This document shows positions 1-8,254 of a stretch of DNA of 64,000 bases, piece by piece; within the stretch, counting starts at the first letter, position 1; every line of letters begins with the position of its first letter. Both the position numbers and the translations under genes were made by a program. The DNA is taken from assembly GCA_965217615.1 (NCBI GenBank), contig CBDCIT010000047.1:156943-220942 (forward strand), in the 5' to 3' direction. The notes under the pieces were generated by a model that worked only from the letters and a program-made list of their open reading frames with translations, searched no databases and was not told the origin of the DNA. The DNA is from CAVOAK01 sp965217615 (GTDB lineage: Bacteria > Pseudomonadota > Alphaproteobacteria > UBA8366 > CAVOAK01).

Positions 1-1314
1 GATTGGCGTATTTTCGACAACCGTCAAATCACGGGCAGGATCCATGCGTGTTGCGACCGCCCACATAACCTCGGACCAAGATCGGGTGTCGATATCGTCG
101 TCGACGACGATCACCCATTTCGTATAGGTGAACTGACGAAGATAGGACCAAATGCCCATCATCACCCGCTTGGCGTGGCCCGGATAGGATTTGCGGATCG
201 AGGCGACGGCAATGCGGTAGGAGCAACCCTCGGGCGGCAGCCAGAAGTCGACGATCTCTGGAAACTGCTGCTGCAGGAGAGGAATAAACAACTCGTTCAG
301 CGCCTCCGCGAGAATGCTCGGCTCGTCGGGCGGACGTCCGGTAAAGGTTGAGAGATAAATCGGCTCTTGGCGCATGGTTATCGCGCTAACGTGGAACACC
401 GGAAACCGTTCGATGGCGTTGTAGTAGCCGGTGTGATCGCCGTAGGGCCCTTCGTCGCCATATTCATCCAGCGAGACATGTCCCTCGAGCACGATCTCTG
501 CCTGCGCGGGCACCTTCAGCGGCACCGTGCGGCAGTCCACAAGATCCATCCTTTCTGCCCTGAGTAATCCCGCGAACTGATACTCCGACAAGGTCTCGGG
601 CAGCGGCGCAACGGCGGCCAAAATGGCACCCGGATCGGCGCCAATCACAGCTGCAGCCGGAAAGGGGCCGGTGCTTTCGGCCTTCCAGCTCGCGTGATGC
701 TGCGCGCCTCCACGATGTGCGAGCCAACGCATAAAGGTCGTCTTCCGCCCCGTCACCTGCATGCGATAAATGCCGAGGTTGAAGTCGTCGGTGCGCGCCG
801 AACCGGGACCGCGCGTCACCACCAGCGGCCAGGTGATGAGGGGCGCGGGCTCGCCAGGCCAGCAGGTCTGCACCGGCAGTATCGAGAGATCTATCGCGTC
901 GCCTTCGAGCACGACTTCATGAACCGGAGCGTCGCGCACAGTACGTGGCTTCATTGCCATTGCAGATTTCAGGAGCGGCAACATTCCGACCGCTTCGCGC
1001 CAACCATCGGGTAGTTCAGGCTGTCGTAACATTGCCAAGGTCTCGCCAAACGCGCGCAGTTCGCTCGGTTCCCGCTCCATGCCCCAGGCGACACGCTCGA
1101 CGGTCCCGAATAGGTTGGCTAGGACCGGCATATCGAAGGCTTTGCCGTCGTCCGCGATAACATTCTCAAACAATACGGCTGGTCCCCGTTCAGCAAGCAG
1201 CCGCGTCTGGATTTCTGTTAATTCAAGATTTGGCGATACCGGCGCCGATACACGTACCAGTCGCCCTTCCGTTTCGAGGCGGGCGATAAAAACACGGAGC
1301 GATGTATAAGGCAT
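1..1314 (-). CDS. ubiD: UbiD-family 3-polyprenyl-4-hydroxybenzoate decarboxylase, 3' end cut by window
   Basis: This is the prenylated-FMN decarboxylase of ubiquinone biosynthesis, removing the carboxyl group from polyprenyl-hydroxybenzoate. The frame is open from an ATG whose complement lies at 1312-1314 to the window edge, giving 438 residues (MPYTSLRVFIARLETEGRL at the N-terminus). The family is usually about 490-500 residues, so the C-terminal tenth lies outside. The conserved block DEYGDEGPYGDHTGYY carries the acidic and glycine residues of the UbiD active site. Ubiquinone context is supported by ubiA 3.2 kb away on the same strand. Because no stop lies in the window I cannot exclude damage further downstream. 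UbiD paralogues act on other aromatic acids, so substrate is inferred from family and neighbours. Confidence 0.93.
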   Translation of the reverse strand, partial: MPYTSLRVFIARLETEGRLVRVSAPVSPNLELTEIQTRLLAERGPAVLFENVIADDGKAFDMPVLANLFGTVERVAWGMEREPSELRAFGETLAMLRQPELPDGWREAVGMLPLLKSAMAMKPRTVRDAPVHEVVLEGDAIDLSILPVQTCWPGEPAPLITWPLVVTRGPGSARTDDFNLGIYRMQVTGRKTTFMRWLAHRGGAQHHASWKAESTGPFPAAAVIGADPGAILAAVAPLPETLSEYQFAGLLRAERMDLVDCRTVPLKVPAQAEIVLEGHVSLDEYGDEGPYGDHTGYYNAIERFPVFHVSAITMRQEPIYLSTFTGRPPDEPSILAEALNELFIPLLQQQFPEIVDFWLPPEGCSYRIAVASIRKSYPGHAKRVMMGIWSYLRQFTYTKWVIVVDDDIDTRSWSEVMWAVATRMDPARDLTVVENTPI

Positions 1315-1499
1315 GGCCGGCTTCGCTTGAGTACTTCTATGTTAACCCGTCGCGATACAGCCTCTATCGCGGTGTCCGGTCAAGTCTGTCGGCGGTAAGG
1401 TCAACTATCGGCTCAACTTGCCTTGTGTTAAACAATTTCGCCCAGCCCAGTGCAATTCCAGTATGGGCTCGCACTTGCGTTCCATGAGGAATGATATCG

Positions 1500-1874
1500 G
1501 TGGCACATAAATATTTGGTCGTTGGTGGCGAGTATACAGACACGACTTTCAGCAAGATCGCGGACGACGGGCCCGAACAGCGTCTCGGTCCGTTCGATGC
1601 TTACGATGAAGCGAAGGCGGTTTGGCGCGCCAAGGCGATGGAAAGCATCGACGATGCCCACGTCCGATATCGCATCGAGGAGGAGGATTCCAGCGCATTT
1701 TGGGTCGTTGGCGGCACCTATACCGGCACAGACTTTAAGACCATCGCAGGCGGTGGCGAGGAAGAACGGCACGGGCCGTTTGCCGACTATGAAGCGGCAA
1801 AGGCCGACTGGCGCGCCAGGGCGATGGAAACCATCGACGACGCCCATGTCCGCTACCGTATTGAGAATATTTGA
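1500..1874 (+). CDS. DUF4170 protein with two tandem domains
   Basis: A 124-residue protein made of two copies of one unit of about 60 residues. Each copy has VVGGxYTxTxF, then GPFxxYxxAKAxWRAxAM, then IDDAHVRYRIE. This matches the small alphaproteobacterial DUF4170 family, of unknown function, which normally has a single unit. The start is taken as GTG at 1500 because GAGGA at 1486-1490 sits 9 nt before it; the ATG at 1491 directly abuts that site and would add only MIS. The DNA of the two halves has diverged at third positions, so the duplication is not recent. Its stop is one base from a GTG (1876) that opened the next, now broken, gene, suggesting former translational coupling. Confidence 0.8.
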   Translation: MAHKYLVVGGEYTDTTFSKIADDGPEQRLGPFDAYDEAKAVWRAKAMESIDDAHVRYRIEEEDSSAFWVVGGTYTGTDFKTIAGGGEEERHGPFADYEAAKADWRARAMETIDDAHVRYRIENI

Positions 1875-1875
1875 C

Positions 1876-1926
1876 GTGGATAGCGCGCGCGCCGGACATC
1901 TTGCCCGTGCCAGGGGGTACCCTTAT
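1876..1926 (+). pseudogene. 5' fragment of gamma-glutamylcyclotransferase-like gene, cut by IS5 element
   Basis: Read in the frame starting at GTG 1876, this stretch gives VDSARAGHLARARGYPY and then runs into the insertion sequence at 1927. If the element and one TTAT copy are removed, the frame continues without break as EFPKRSFTYRDG and onward in the piece at 3212-3884. The ARGYPY element is what I expect near the N-terminus of this family. The true start could also be TTG 1861, in frame inside the end of the DUF4170 gene. The element supplies a stop about four codons into its sequence, so no functional product is expected. Confidence 0.75.
1923..1926. repeat. Left target-site duplication TTAT of the IS5 element
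   Basis: TTAT lies immediately outside the left inverted repeat and again at 3212-3215 outside the right one. Four-base duplications are standard for the IS5 subgroup. An intact duplication with unrelated-looking sequence on neither side shows a simple insertion with no later rearrangement. Confidence 0.85.
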
Positions 1927-1938
1927 GGGCACCTCTAA
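1927..1938. repeat. Left terminal inverted repeat of IS5 element
   Basis: GGGCACCTCTAA; its exact reverse complement TTAGAGGTGCCC is at 3200-3211. Confidence 0.9.
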
Positions 1939-2089
1939 GAATTCGCGATTTGACAGAGGATGATTGGTTAAACGGGCTGTGGCCGTCTGCGGCCATGCTG
2001 GCACCGGGATTTCCGGGAGTTTCCCGCGCTCCAATTGAGCTATTTCCGCTTCAAGACCGTGCCCAGGCGATCTCCTACTCAGAGTATTG

Positions 2090-3130
2090 TCACACCGCCG
2101 CGGCGAGGCGGTTCAGTTGGACCAGACGGCGCATGTTGTAGGCGAGGTTCTTCAGCCCTATCCGAGCCTTTGCCCGCGCCAGCCCGACACTACGCAGCAG
2201 CGTCCCGCCCATGTCGTTGCTCTGGGCCCCGAAAACATGCTCGACGCGGACCCGAACGGACGAACGGGTCTTGTTGCCTTGCTTCTCGCGCTCGCTCAGC
2301 GGCTTGTTGCGGCGGGCTTTGCGATGGATCCGGCTCCTCAACCCCTTCTTCTTCAGCGCCGCCTCGATCCCCGCCGAGCGATAAGCGCTGTCCGCCCATA
2401 CGCCCAAGGCCGTGTTGTCCCCATCCAGGATATCGTCGAGAACCTTACTGTCGTGCGTCGCCGCGTCGCTCACCTGATAGCGCCGCACCAGCTTGTGCCG
2501 ACGGTCCACGTTGACATGGTTCTTGTAGCCGTAATGGCTCCTGCCGTGCTTCTTGGTCCACCGCGCCTCGACATCCTTTTGGCGCCGCTTTGCCGGCTTA
2601 TCCTGCCAGCATTCCGGCGTCTCGCCAGCCTTTATCCCCGCGTTCTCCTTGCGGCTGTTGCGCTGTTTGGGCACCGCCACGATCGAGGCGTCGATGATCT
2701 GGCCGCCCATCGCCAGATAGCCCTGATCCTTCAGGTGGCCATCGAACGTCTCGAATAAGGTCTCGATCACCCCAGCTTGCGTCAACTGTTCGCGGTACAG
2801 CCACACTGTCTTGGCATCGGGAACCCGGTCCTCCAGACCCAACCCCAAAAACCGCATGAACGACAGGCGATCCCGGATCTGATGCTCAACCTGATCGTCC
2901 GACAGATTGTAGAGTGCGCTCAGAATGATCGTCTTGAACATCACCACCGCGTCCCACGGCTTGCGTCCCGCCCGCGACTTGCGCGCCTTGTCCGAACGCC
3001 GACACACCGCATCCAAACACCCACGGAAGTCTTCCCACGGAACAACCTCGTCGATCTTCGCCAGAGGCTCGTTCTTGGCGTCCAGCCCGGTATACCGCTT
3101 CGAAAGATCAAAAAATCCTATCTGACCCAT
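2090..3130 (-). CDS. IS5-family DDE transposase
   Basis: A 346-residue transposase that cuts and rejoins the element ends. Start is the ATG at 3130 (MGQIGFFDLSKRY), chosen because GGGAGGGG lies about 5 nt upstream; the longer frame would begin with a TTG eight codons earlier. The catalytic triad reads as D147 in GGQIIDASI, D247 in VWADSAY and E297 in RVEHVFG, the usual IS5 spacing with the YREQ-like helix before it (VWLYREQLTQAG). An N-terminal DUF772-type segment (FKTIILSALYNLSD) precedes the catalytic core. No frameshift or internal stop is visible, so the protein is probably functional. Confidence 0.93.
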   Translation of the reverse strand: MGQIGFFDLSKRYTGLDAKNEPLAKIDEVVPWEDFRGCLDAVCRRSDKARKSRAGRKPWDAVVMFKTIILSALYNLSDDQVEHQIRDRLSFMRFLGLGLEDRVPDAKTVWLYREQLTQAGVIETLFETFDGHLKDQGYLAMGGQIIDASIVAVPKQRNSRKENAGIKAGETPECWQDKPAKRRQKDVEARWTKKHGRSHYGYKNHVNVDRRHKLVRRYQVSDAATHDSKVLDDILDGDNTALGVWADSAYRSAGIEAALKKKGLRSRIHRKARRNKPLSEREKQGNKTRSSVRVRVEHVFGAQSNDMGGTLLRSVGLARAKARIGLKNLAYNMRRLVQLNRLAAAV

Positions 3131-3199
3131 GAACACCCCTCCCGATGTCAACAAATCGTCAACCCGACTCTAAACCGACGGTGCGCGAAAATGGCATTT

Positions 3200-3211
3200 T
3201 TAGAGGTGCCC
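3200..3211. repeat. Right terminal inverted repeat of IS5 element
   Basis: TTAGAGGTGCCC, the exact reverse complement of the left end; followed at 3212-3215 by the second TTAT target copy. Confidence 0.9.
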
Positions 3212-3884
3212 TTATGAATTTCCCAAGCGCTCCTTCACATATCGAGATGGCGTTGCCGCGACCTTCGAGTCGACTGAGGGCCGGAGGCGAACACCAGTCC
3301 TTGCATTTGGGTCGAACCAGTCGCCCGAGCGGCTGCAACAGAAGTATGGGCATACCGCGAATACAGTGATTCCCGTGCAGCGCGCGCGGCTTAAGGATTT
3401 CGATGTTGTCTATGCGGCACGAATTACGAGCTATGGTGCGGTGCCCGCAATGTTGCAGGTTCACCCAGGTGTCGATGTCTCACTTGCGGTAACCTGGCTC
3501 GACGATAGTCAGCTTGAAGTCATGCATGAAAGTGAAGGAATCGGCAGTGGGTATAATTTCGTACTGCTCAAGGGCGTCGACGTCGCTCTCGATGATGGCG
3601 AGCACCTTAGCGAGGTCCATGTTTACGCCAGCCGACACGGCCACTTTGTCCATGACCACACAGCCGTGGCGCTCGCCGCCGTATCAGCCTCCGGTCGCAG
3701 GTGGCCGGAGCGGACGACCGACGCGATGTTGGTGCTGGCGCGTGATCGCGTAAATCCCGATACGGAGATCGACGATTTTATCCTGCGGCTGGTCCGCGAC
3801 GTTGGCTTTCGCCAAGCCTGCACCGAGGCGATCGGCCGCGATGCTGTGCCGTTCTCGCACTCATACCAGGCGATCGAGGTCTAG
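3212..3884 (+). pseudogene. 3' fragment of gamma-glutamylcyclotransferase-like gene
   Basis: The frame is open from the IS border to the TAG at 3882-3884. It starts EFPKRSFTYRDGVAATF and then gives TPVLAFGSNQSPERL, the FGSN motif being the substrate-binding loop of gamma-glutamylcyclotransferase-like folds. It continues FDVVYAARITSYGAVPAML, TWLDDSQLEVMHESEG and ends HSYQAIEV. The first in-frame start after the IS is GTG 3366, which lies downstream of FGSN, so a product from there (172 residues) would lack the active-site loop. Together with 1876-1926 the uninterrupted gene would have coded about 240 residues. Its last 24 bases overlap the end of the convergent methyltransferase gene. Function of the family in this clade is not established. 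Confidence 0.78.
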
Positions 3885-4547
3885 CGATCTAGATCTCAGT
3901 GCCGCCTTCAACGCGCCATTTCGACCGACCCGGCTTTCCAATGCGTCAGGAACCGCGACACTATAGGTAACGCAAGGCGACAAGCCGCATGCTGGCAGGT
4001 AGTCGCGGCCTGGATCTCCTAAGAGGACGACTGCGCCGCGGCTGGTAAGTGTGCGCAGCCAGCTGACCGCGTTTTCCGCAAATGGCCGCTCGTAACAGAT
4101 ATCTCCGGCAAGAATGACGTCCCAGCCGTCATCGCTGTCTACGAGGTCTTCACTCGAAACCTCGATTTCCACATCGTTCAATTCGGCGTTGAGAGAAATG
4201 GCGATGGCGGCGAACTCGTCGATGTCTGCCGCAATTACCCGCGCTGCGCCGGCCCGAGCCGCGGCAATGGCGGCAACGCCACTTCCCGCGGCGAAATCCA
4301 GGACGCGCTTGGCCCGCACCGCCTCGGGGTGATCAAGAACATAGCGCGCCAGCGCCTGCCCGCCGGACCAGGCGAGGGCCCAAAAGGGAGGCGGCTGCAA
4401 CAAGCTGTCGAGTTCAATCTTCGTCGCATCCCACAGCGGGGCCAGTTCTTTTACCAGGTGAAGCCGGATATCCGGCACCAGCGGCGGCGACTCGCGGCGC
4501 GTATGTTTGACGACGAAGGATCGGAACTCGCGTATGTCATGGGTCAC
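3861..4547 (-). CDS. Class I SAM methyltransferase, ETFB-lysine-methyltransferase-like
   Basis: A 228-residue Rossmann-fold methyltransferase. Motif I is VLDFAAGSGVAAIAAARAG, the acidic end of strand 2 is in AADIDEFAA, and the post-I region has DVILAGDICYERP in the place of the DPPF-type motif. The segment PPPFWALAWSGGQALARYV before motif I is typical of the METTL20/ETFB-KMT group, which methylates electron-transfer flavoprotein beta on lysine; ribosomal protein L11 methyltransferase-like enzymes are the main alternative. Start is GTG at 4547, 9 nt downstream of the ubiA stop, so the two are probably cotranscribed. The 3' end overlaps the convergent broken gene by 24 bp. Confidence 0.8.
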   Translation of the reverse strand: MTHDIREFRSFVVKHTRRESPPLVPDIRLHLVKELAPLWDATKIELDSLLQPPPFWALAWSGGQALARYVLDHPEAVRAKRVLDFAAGSGVAAIAAARAGAARVIAADIDEFAAIAISLNAELNDVEIEVSSEDLVDSDDGWDVILAGDICYERPFAENAVSWLRTLTSRGAVVLLGDPGRDYLPACGLSPCVTYSVAVPDALESRVGRNGALKAALRSRSLDLDRLV

Positions 4548-4556
4548 GGCAAAGAA

Positions 4557-5483
4557 TCAAGCTAGGACGAGGCCCGCAAACACCACCAGTCCGACCCACC
4601 TGTTCAAGCGAAATTTAGCAAGGCAGTCGCGCGCGTCATTGAGATCGACATATACGATCTGCCAAATGAAACCGATTGTAACAATCGTAAGCGCGGCAGC
4701 GTACGCCCATGAGAACCCAAGCGCCATACCAGCGACGACCAGCAGTGCCAGGGCGCTGGTGTAGAAGACCCATAGGTAGGGCTTGGTCCCGGCCCCAAGC
4801 TTGAGCGCAGACGACTTGATGCCGACCAGCGCATCGTCTTCTTTGTCCTGGTGCGCATAAATCGTGTCGTAGCCAAGGGTCCAGGCAATTCCAGCGGCGT
4901 AGAGGGCGACCGCTGGCCATCCCAGCTGGCCTTTGACGGCCGTCCAGCCGACTAACGCGCCCCAGTTGAAGGTGAGGCCGAGAAATGCCTGCGGCCAATA
5001 TGTCACCCGCTTCATAAACGGATAGGTAAATACGAGGATCAGCGCCGCCGCGCCCAGCACAATCGTGTAGGTGTTGAATTGTAACAACACGGCGAGGCCC
5101 AAGAGAAGCTGCAGGATAAGAAACGCCGCCGCGCCGCGAACGGAGATGGCGCCGGATGGCAAAGGCCGGAGCGCGGTTCGCGCGACTCGCCCGTCGTAGT
5201 CTCGATCGACAATGTCGTTCCACGTACAGCCCGCGCCCCGCATAACCAGACTGCCGACTGCGAAAAGCACCAGCAACCGAAGTTGAGGCCACGATCGGTC
5301 TGCAAGGGTGCCGCTCGCCAGGGCCACGCCCCACCAACAGGGCAGTAAAAGGAGCCAGGTCCCGATTGGCCGATCGAGGCGTGCAAGTCGGCAATAGGGC
5401 CGGAACGGCGCGGGCACGAACCTGTCGATCCAGCCGCCCGCCGCGATGTCACTTGCCGTTTCCATTTCATGCGCAGAGGTCAT
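4557..5483 (-). CDS. ubiA: 4-hydroxybenzoate polyprenyltransferase
   Basis: An integral-membrane prenyltransferase of 308 residues that attaches the polyprenyl tail to 4-hydroxybenzoate in ubiquinone synthesis. The first aspartate-rich motif is ND(89-90) in GCTWNDIVDRDYDGRVART, followed by RPLPSG. The second is DTIYAHQDKEDDALVGI. Hydrophobic helices fill the rest, including LGAAALILVFTYPF and ALALLVVAGMALGF. Length is normal for the family. It sits in the same strand and neighbourhood as ubiD, giving two steps of one pathway in 5.5 kb. It is divergent from rsmE with 116 bases between, which should hold both promoters. Confidence 0.95.
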   Translation of the reverse strand: MTSAHEMETASDIAAGGWIDRFVPAPFRPYCRLARLDRPIGTWLLLLPCWWGVALASGTLADRSWPQLRLLVLFAVGSLVMRGAGCTWNDIVDRDYDGRVARTALRPLPSGAISVRGAAAFLILQLLLGLAVLLQFNTYTIVLGAAALILVFTYPFMKRVTYWPQAFLGLTFNWGALVGWTAVKGQLGWPAVALYAAGIAWTLGYDTIYAHQDKEDDALVGIKSSALKLGAGTKPYLWVFYTSALALLVVAGMALGFSWAYAAALTIVTIGFIWQIVYVDLNDARDCLAKFRLNRWVGLVVFAGLVLA

Positions 5484-5599
5484 CGGAGTAATCTTTGCGC
5501 TAGTTGGCCGTTACACTCAAGTCGGGAAGCCGCGATTCTTACCGGCAGAGTGGCTGGCGCAAAAACGGCAAACGTAATTGATTTGGATGTCGGGGCAAT

Positions 5600-6355
5600 A
5601 TGAGTGAGCGGCCACGCGCACGACTTTATATCGAGCAGGACCTAGCTGCGGGTGTTGTCGTCGGCATAAAGCCAGCGCAGGTGCACTACCTGAAGAACGT
5701 GCTGCGTCTTGTCGTGGGCAATGTTGTCGCGCTTTTCAACGGGCGCGACGGCGAGTGGCTTGCGAGGGTCGATGGACTGGGGAAGGGATCGGGCTCGTTG
5801 ACGGCTACTGAGAGAAGGCGGCGGCAATCTTCCGAGGGCGACGTTTGGCTCCTCTTCGCTCCACCCAAACGCGCGCGCCTCGACTTCATGGTGCAGAAGG
5901 CGAGCGAACTGGGCGTTTCCGCGATAATACCGGTCAAGACGCAAAATACGAGCGTGACCCGTCTCAACTTGGATCGGCTCCGTGCCAACGTCATCGAGGC
6001 GGCAGAGCAATGCGAGAGGTTGACGCTGCCGCGGGTCGAGGCGATGCGAGCACTCGACGATGTGCTCATTGGCTGGCCGCAGGAACGGCGGCTTTTGCTC
6101 TGTGCTGAAGCTGGCCCAGCTACGCCGATAGCGAAGCTGCTCGCAGATGCGGATCGCGCGGTCTCGTGGGCTGTGCTTACGGGACCGGAGGGCGGATTCG
6201 CCAAGTCCGAGCTTGACCAACTCTCCAAACTACCGTTTGTTAGCGCCGCCAGTTTGGGGCCACGACTCTTGAGGGCCGACACAGCAGCTATTGCTGCGCT
6301 TTCGTGTTGGCAAGCGATGTTGGGGGACTGGCAAGGACGTCCGCCGGTCCGCTAG
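5600..6355 (+). CDS. rsmE: 16S rRNA (uracil(1498)-N3)-methyltransferase
   Basis: A 251-residue SPOUT-class enzyme that methylates U1498 of 16S rRNA in the decoding site. The N-terminal PUA-like part has HYLKNVLRLVVGNVVALFNG. The C-terminal knot shows LTGPEGGFAKSELDQL and SLGPRLLRADTAAIAAL, the conserved SAM-binding loops. APPKRARLDFMVQKASELG is also conserved in the family. Start ATG 5600 gives the expected length. It lies 28 nt before gshA on the same strand, so the two may be cotranscribed. Confidence 0.95.
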   Translation: MSERPRARLYIEQDLAAGVVVGIKPAQVHYLKNVLRLVVGNVVALFNGRDGEWLARVDGLGKGSGSLTATERRRRQSSEGDVWLLFAPPKRARLDFMVQKASELGVSAIIPVKTQNTSVTRLNLDRLRANVIEAAEQCERLTLPRVEAMRALDDVLIGWPQERRLLLCAEAGPATPIAKLLADADRAVSWAVLTGPEGGFAKSELDQLSKLPFVSAASLGPRLLRADTAAIAALSCWQAMLGDWQGRPPVR

Positions 6356-6383
6356 TCGACCTCCCAACTGGGATCAAATCCGT

Positions 6384-7763
6384 ATGTCCGCTCCAATTGA
6401 AAAGATCGGTTCCGCTAGTGCAGCGCCAATTGACGATAAGGCGCAACTCATTGAATATTTGGAGCAAGGCTCGAAACCGAAGGGCGCGTGGCGGATCGGC
6501 ACCGAGCACGAGAAATTCGCGTTTCGGCTCGATGACCTAAGGCCTCTGCCCTACGACGACGATGTGGGTATTCGCGCGATCCTTGAGCGCCTGCAACGGT
6601 TTGGCTGGGATCCGGTCACCGAGGACGGCAATGTCATCGCGTTGACAAGCGACGCCGGCGGTTCGATTACGCTGGAGCCAGGTGGGCAGTTTGAGCTTTC
6701 AGGTGCTCCGCTCGAGACCATCCATCAAACCTGCGACGAGGTTCACCAGCATCTTGAACAGGTCAAGGAGGTTTGCCAGGAGATCGGCGCCGGCATGGTC
6801 GGAATCGGTTTCAACCCGAAATGGCGCTATGAAGACATGCCGTGGATGCCCAAGGGTCGCTATCATATCATGCGTGCTTACATGCCGACGCGCGGCGCGC
6901 TTGGCCCCGATATGATGGTTCGAACCTGCACGGTTCAGGTCAATCTCGACTACGAGAACGAGGCGGATATGGTTAAGAAATTCCGCGTCGGCTTGGCGCT
7001 TCAACCTATTGCCACGGCGTTGTTCGCCAACTCGCCGTTTACGGAAGGCAAACCTAATGGTTTCATGAGTTACCGCAGCCGCATATGGACGGATACGGAT
7101 ACGGATCGCTGCGGCATGCTGCCGTTCGTGTTCGAAGACGGCTTCGGCTTCGAGCGCTGGGTCGACTACCTGCTCGACGTGCCGATGTACTTTATTCACC
7201 GGGGCGACGCCTACCTTGACGTTAGCGGGCTTTCGTTTCGCGACTTCATGGCTGGTGAAATGCCGGGCCACGCTGGCGAATTCCCACAGATGCACGACTG
7301 GATTGATCATATGACGACGGCCTTTCCGGAGGTCCGCCTTAAGCAGTATCTGGAAATGCGCGGCGCCGACGGCGGCCCGTGGCGAAGGCTTTGCGCCCTA
7401 CCAGCACTTTGGGTTGGTCTGCTCTACGACTGGAGCGCGCTCGACGCAGCCTGGGACTTGTGTCGTGACTGGAGCGAGGAGGAGCGCGCAAACTTGCGTG
7501 AAGACGTGCCGCGCACCGCGCTGAAGACGCCGTTCCGCAGCGGTACGGTTCGGGATATAGCGGTGAGAATGATCGAGATCGCTCGAGAGGGCCTGAGAAA
7601 GAGGGCGGTGACAGATAGCTTTGGTGAGGACGAATGTCACTTCCTGTCTGCGCTCGACATCATCGCAGATTCCGGCGATTGTCCAGCGGAGACGAAACTC
7701 ACGGCCTTCCACGAGCGTTGGCAGGGTAATATCGACGAGTTGTTCGCCGAGTATGCCTATTGA
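6384..7763 (+). CDS. gshA: Glutamate-cysteine ligase, plant/alphaproteobacterial type
   Basis: It makes gamma-glutamylcysteine, the first step to glutathione. The 459-residue product begins MSAPIEKIGSASAAP at ATG 6384; an open frame reaches back to 6291 but that part overlaps rsmE and has no family resemblance. Signature regions are WRIGTEHEKFAF near residue 45, LEPGGQFELSGAP, GIGFNPKW and MVRTCTVQVNLDYE. These place it in the GCS2/plant-type group, distinct from E. coli GshA. The gene ends 69 nt from the convergent lipoprotein gene; I see no clear terminator hairpin there. Confidence 0.94.
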   Translation: MSAPIEKIGSASAAPIDDKAQLIEYLEQGSKPKGAWRIGTEHEKFAFRLDDLRPLPYDDDVGIRAILERLQRFGWDPVTEDGNVIALTSDAGGSITLEPGGQFELSGAPLETIHQTCDEVHQHLEQVKEVCQEIGAGMVGIGFNPKWRYEDMPWMPKGRYHIMRAYMPTRGALGPDMMVRTCTVQVNLDYENEADMVKKFRVGLALQPIATALFANSPFTEGKPNGFMSYRSRIWTDTDTDRCGMLPFVFEDGFGFERWVDYLLDVPMYFIHRGDAYLDVSGLSFRDFMAGEMPGHAGEFPQMHDWIDHMTTAFPEVRLKQYLEMRGADGGPWRRLCALPALWVGLLYDWSALDAAWDLCRDWSEEERANLREDVPRTALKTPFRSGTVRDIAVRMIEIAREGLRKRAVTDSFGEDECHFLSALDIIADSGDCPAETKLTAFHERWQGNIDELFAEYAY

Positions 7764-7831
7764 GGCGGATCAGATCGAAGAGCCGACGACGCCGAATCAG
7801 CCTTGGTCGCTACGCGGAACTGTGGACAGGT

Positions 7832-8242
7832 CTACTCGACTGAAAACTTCGCGCCGCTGACATTTAGCGTTCGCTTCACCGTTACCGGCAGACCTGCGTC
7901 GTCGACGCCGCTATATTGGATTGTGATAACGTCGGTCGGCAGGAGCGTCGCGACATAGTGCCCTACCTGAATGAGCGATGAGTTGGGCTCGATACGGTAG
8001 CTGACCTCTGCCGCCTCGCAGCGTTCCTCGACGCAGACCTCGCCGCGATTTAGCGTCACGCCGATCCCTGCTGTTTCAACGAACCGGCGCGCATGGTGGT
8101 AAGTGTTTCGGCCGTCGTCACGCAACTCATAAACCATCTCGTCCAATTCAAACGTTAGCGCAGCGCGCACGTCTGGCGCCTCGTCGCATGCTGAAAGTGC
8201 CGTCACAAGGAGGCCGAAAACGATGAGTCTTCTGGTCGGCAA
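7832..8242 (-). CDS. Small predicted lipoprotein of unknown function
   Basis: A 136-residue protein with a lipoprotein signal: MPTRRLIVFGLLVTALSAC, where LSAC is a lipobox and the cysteine is residue 19. The mature part contains RGEVCVEERCEAAEVSY, with two cysteines that could form a disulfide in the periplasm. I recognise no family. The start is TTG at 8242, only 12 nt after the tldD stop, so it is most likely the distal gene of a tldD operon. Confidence 0.7.
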   Translation of the reverse strand: MPTRRLIVFGLLVTALSACDEAPDVRAALTFELDEMVYELRDDGRNTYHHARRFVETAGIGVTLNRGEVCVEERCEAAEVSYRIEPNSSLIQVGHYVATLLPTDVITIQYSGVDDAGLPVTVKRTLNVSGAKFSVE

Positions 8243-8254
8243 GTACCGAACCGC

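Larger units (their letters stand above)
1927..3211 (-). mobile_element. Complete IS5-family insertion sequence, 1285 bp
   Basis: The element is bounded by inverted repeats that begin GGGCACCTCTAA on both ends (1927-1938 and 3200-3211, perfect over 12 bp and imperfect further in). A TTAT duplication flanks it on both sides. It carries one intact transposase gene on the minus strand. All parts are intact, which points to a recent and possibly still active insertion. It interrupts a gamma-glutamylcyclotransferase-like gene. Confidence 0.92.

Noticed and set aside
3366..3884. Independent 172-residue gene starting at GTG 3366
   Set aside because: The same frame is open back to the IS border and contains the conserved FGSN motif upstream of that GTG, and joins in frame to 1876-1926. 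It is the tail of a broken gene.
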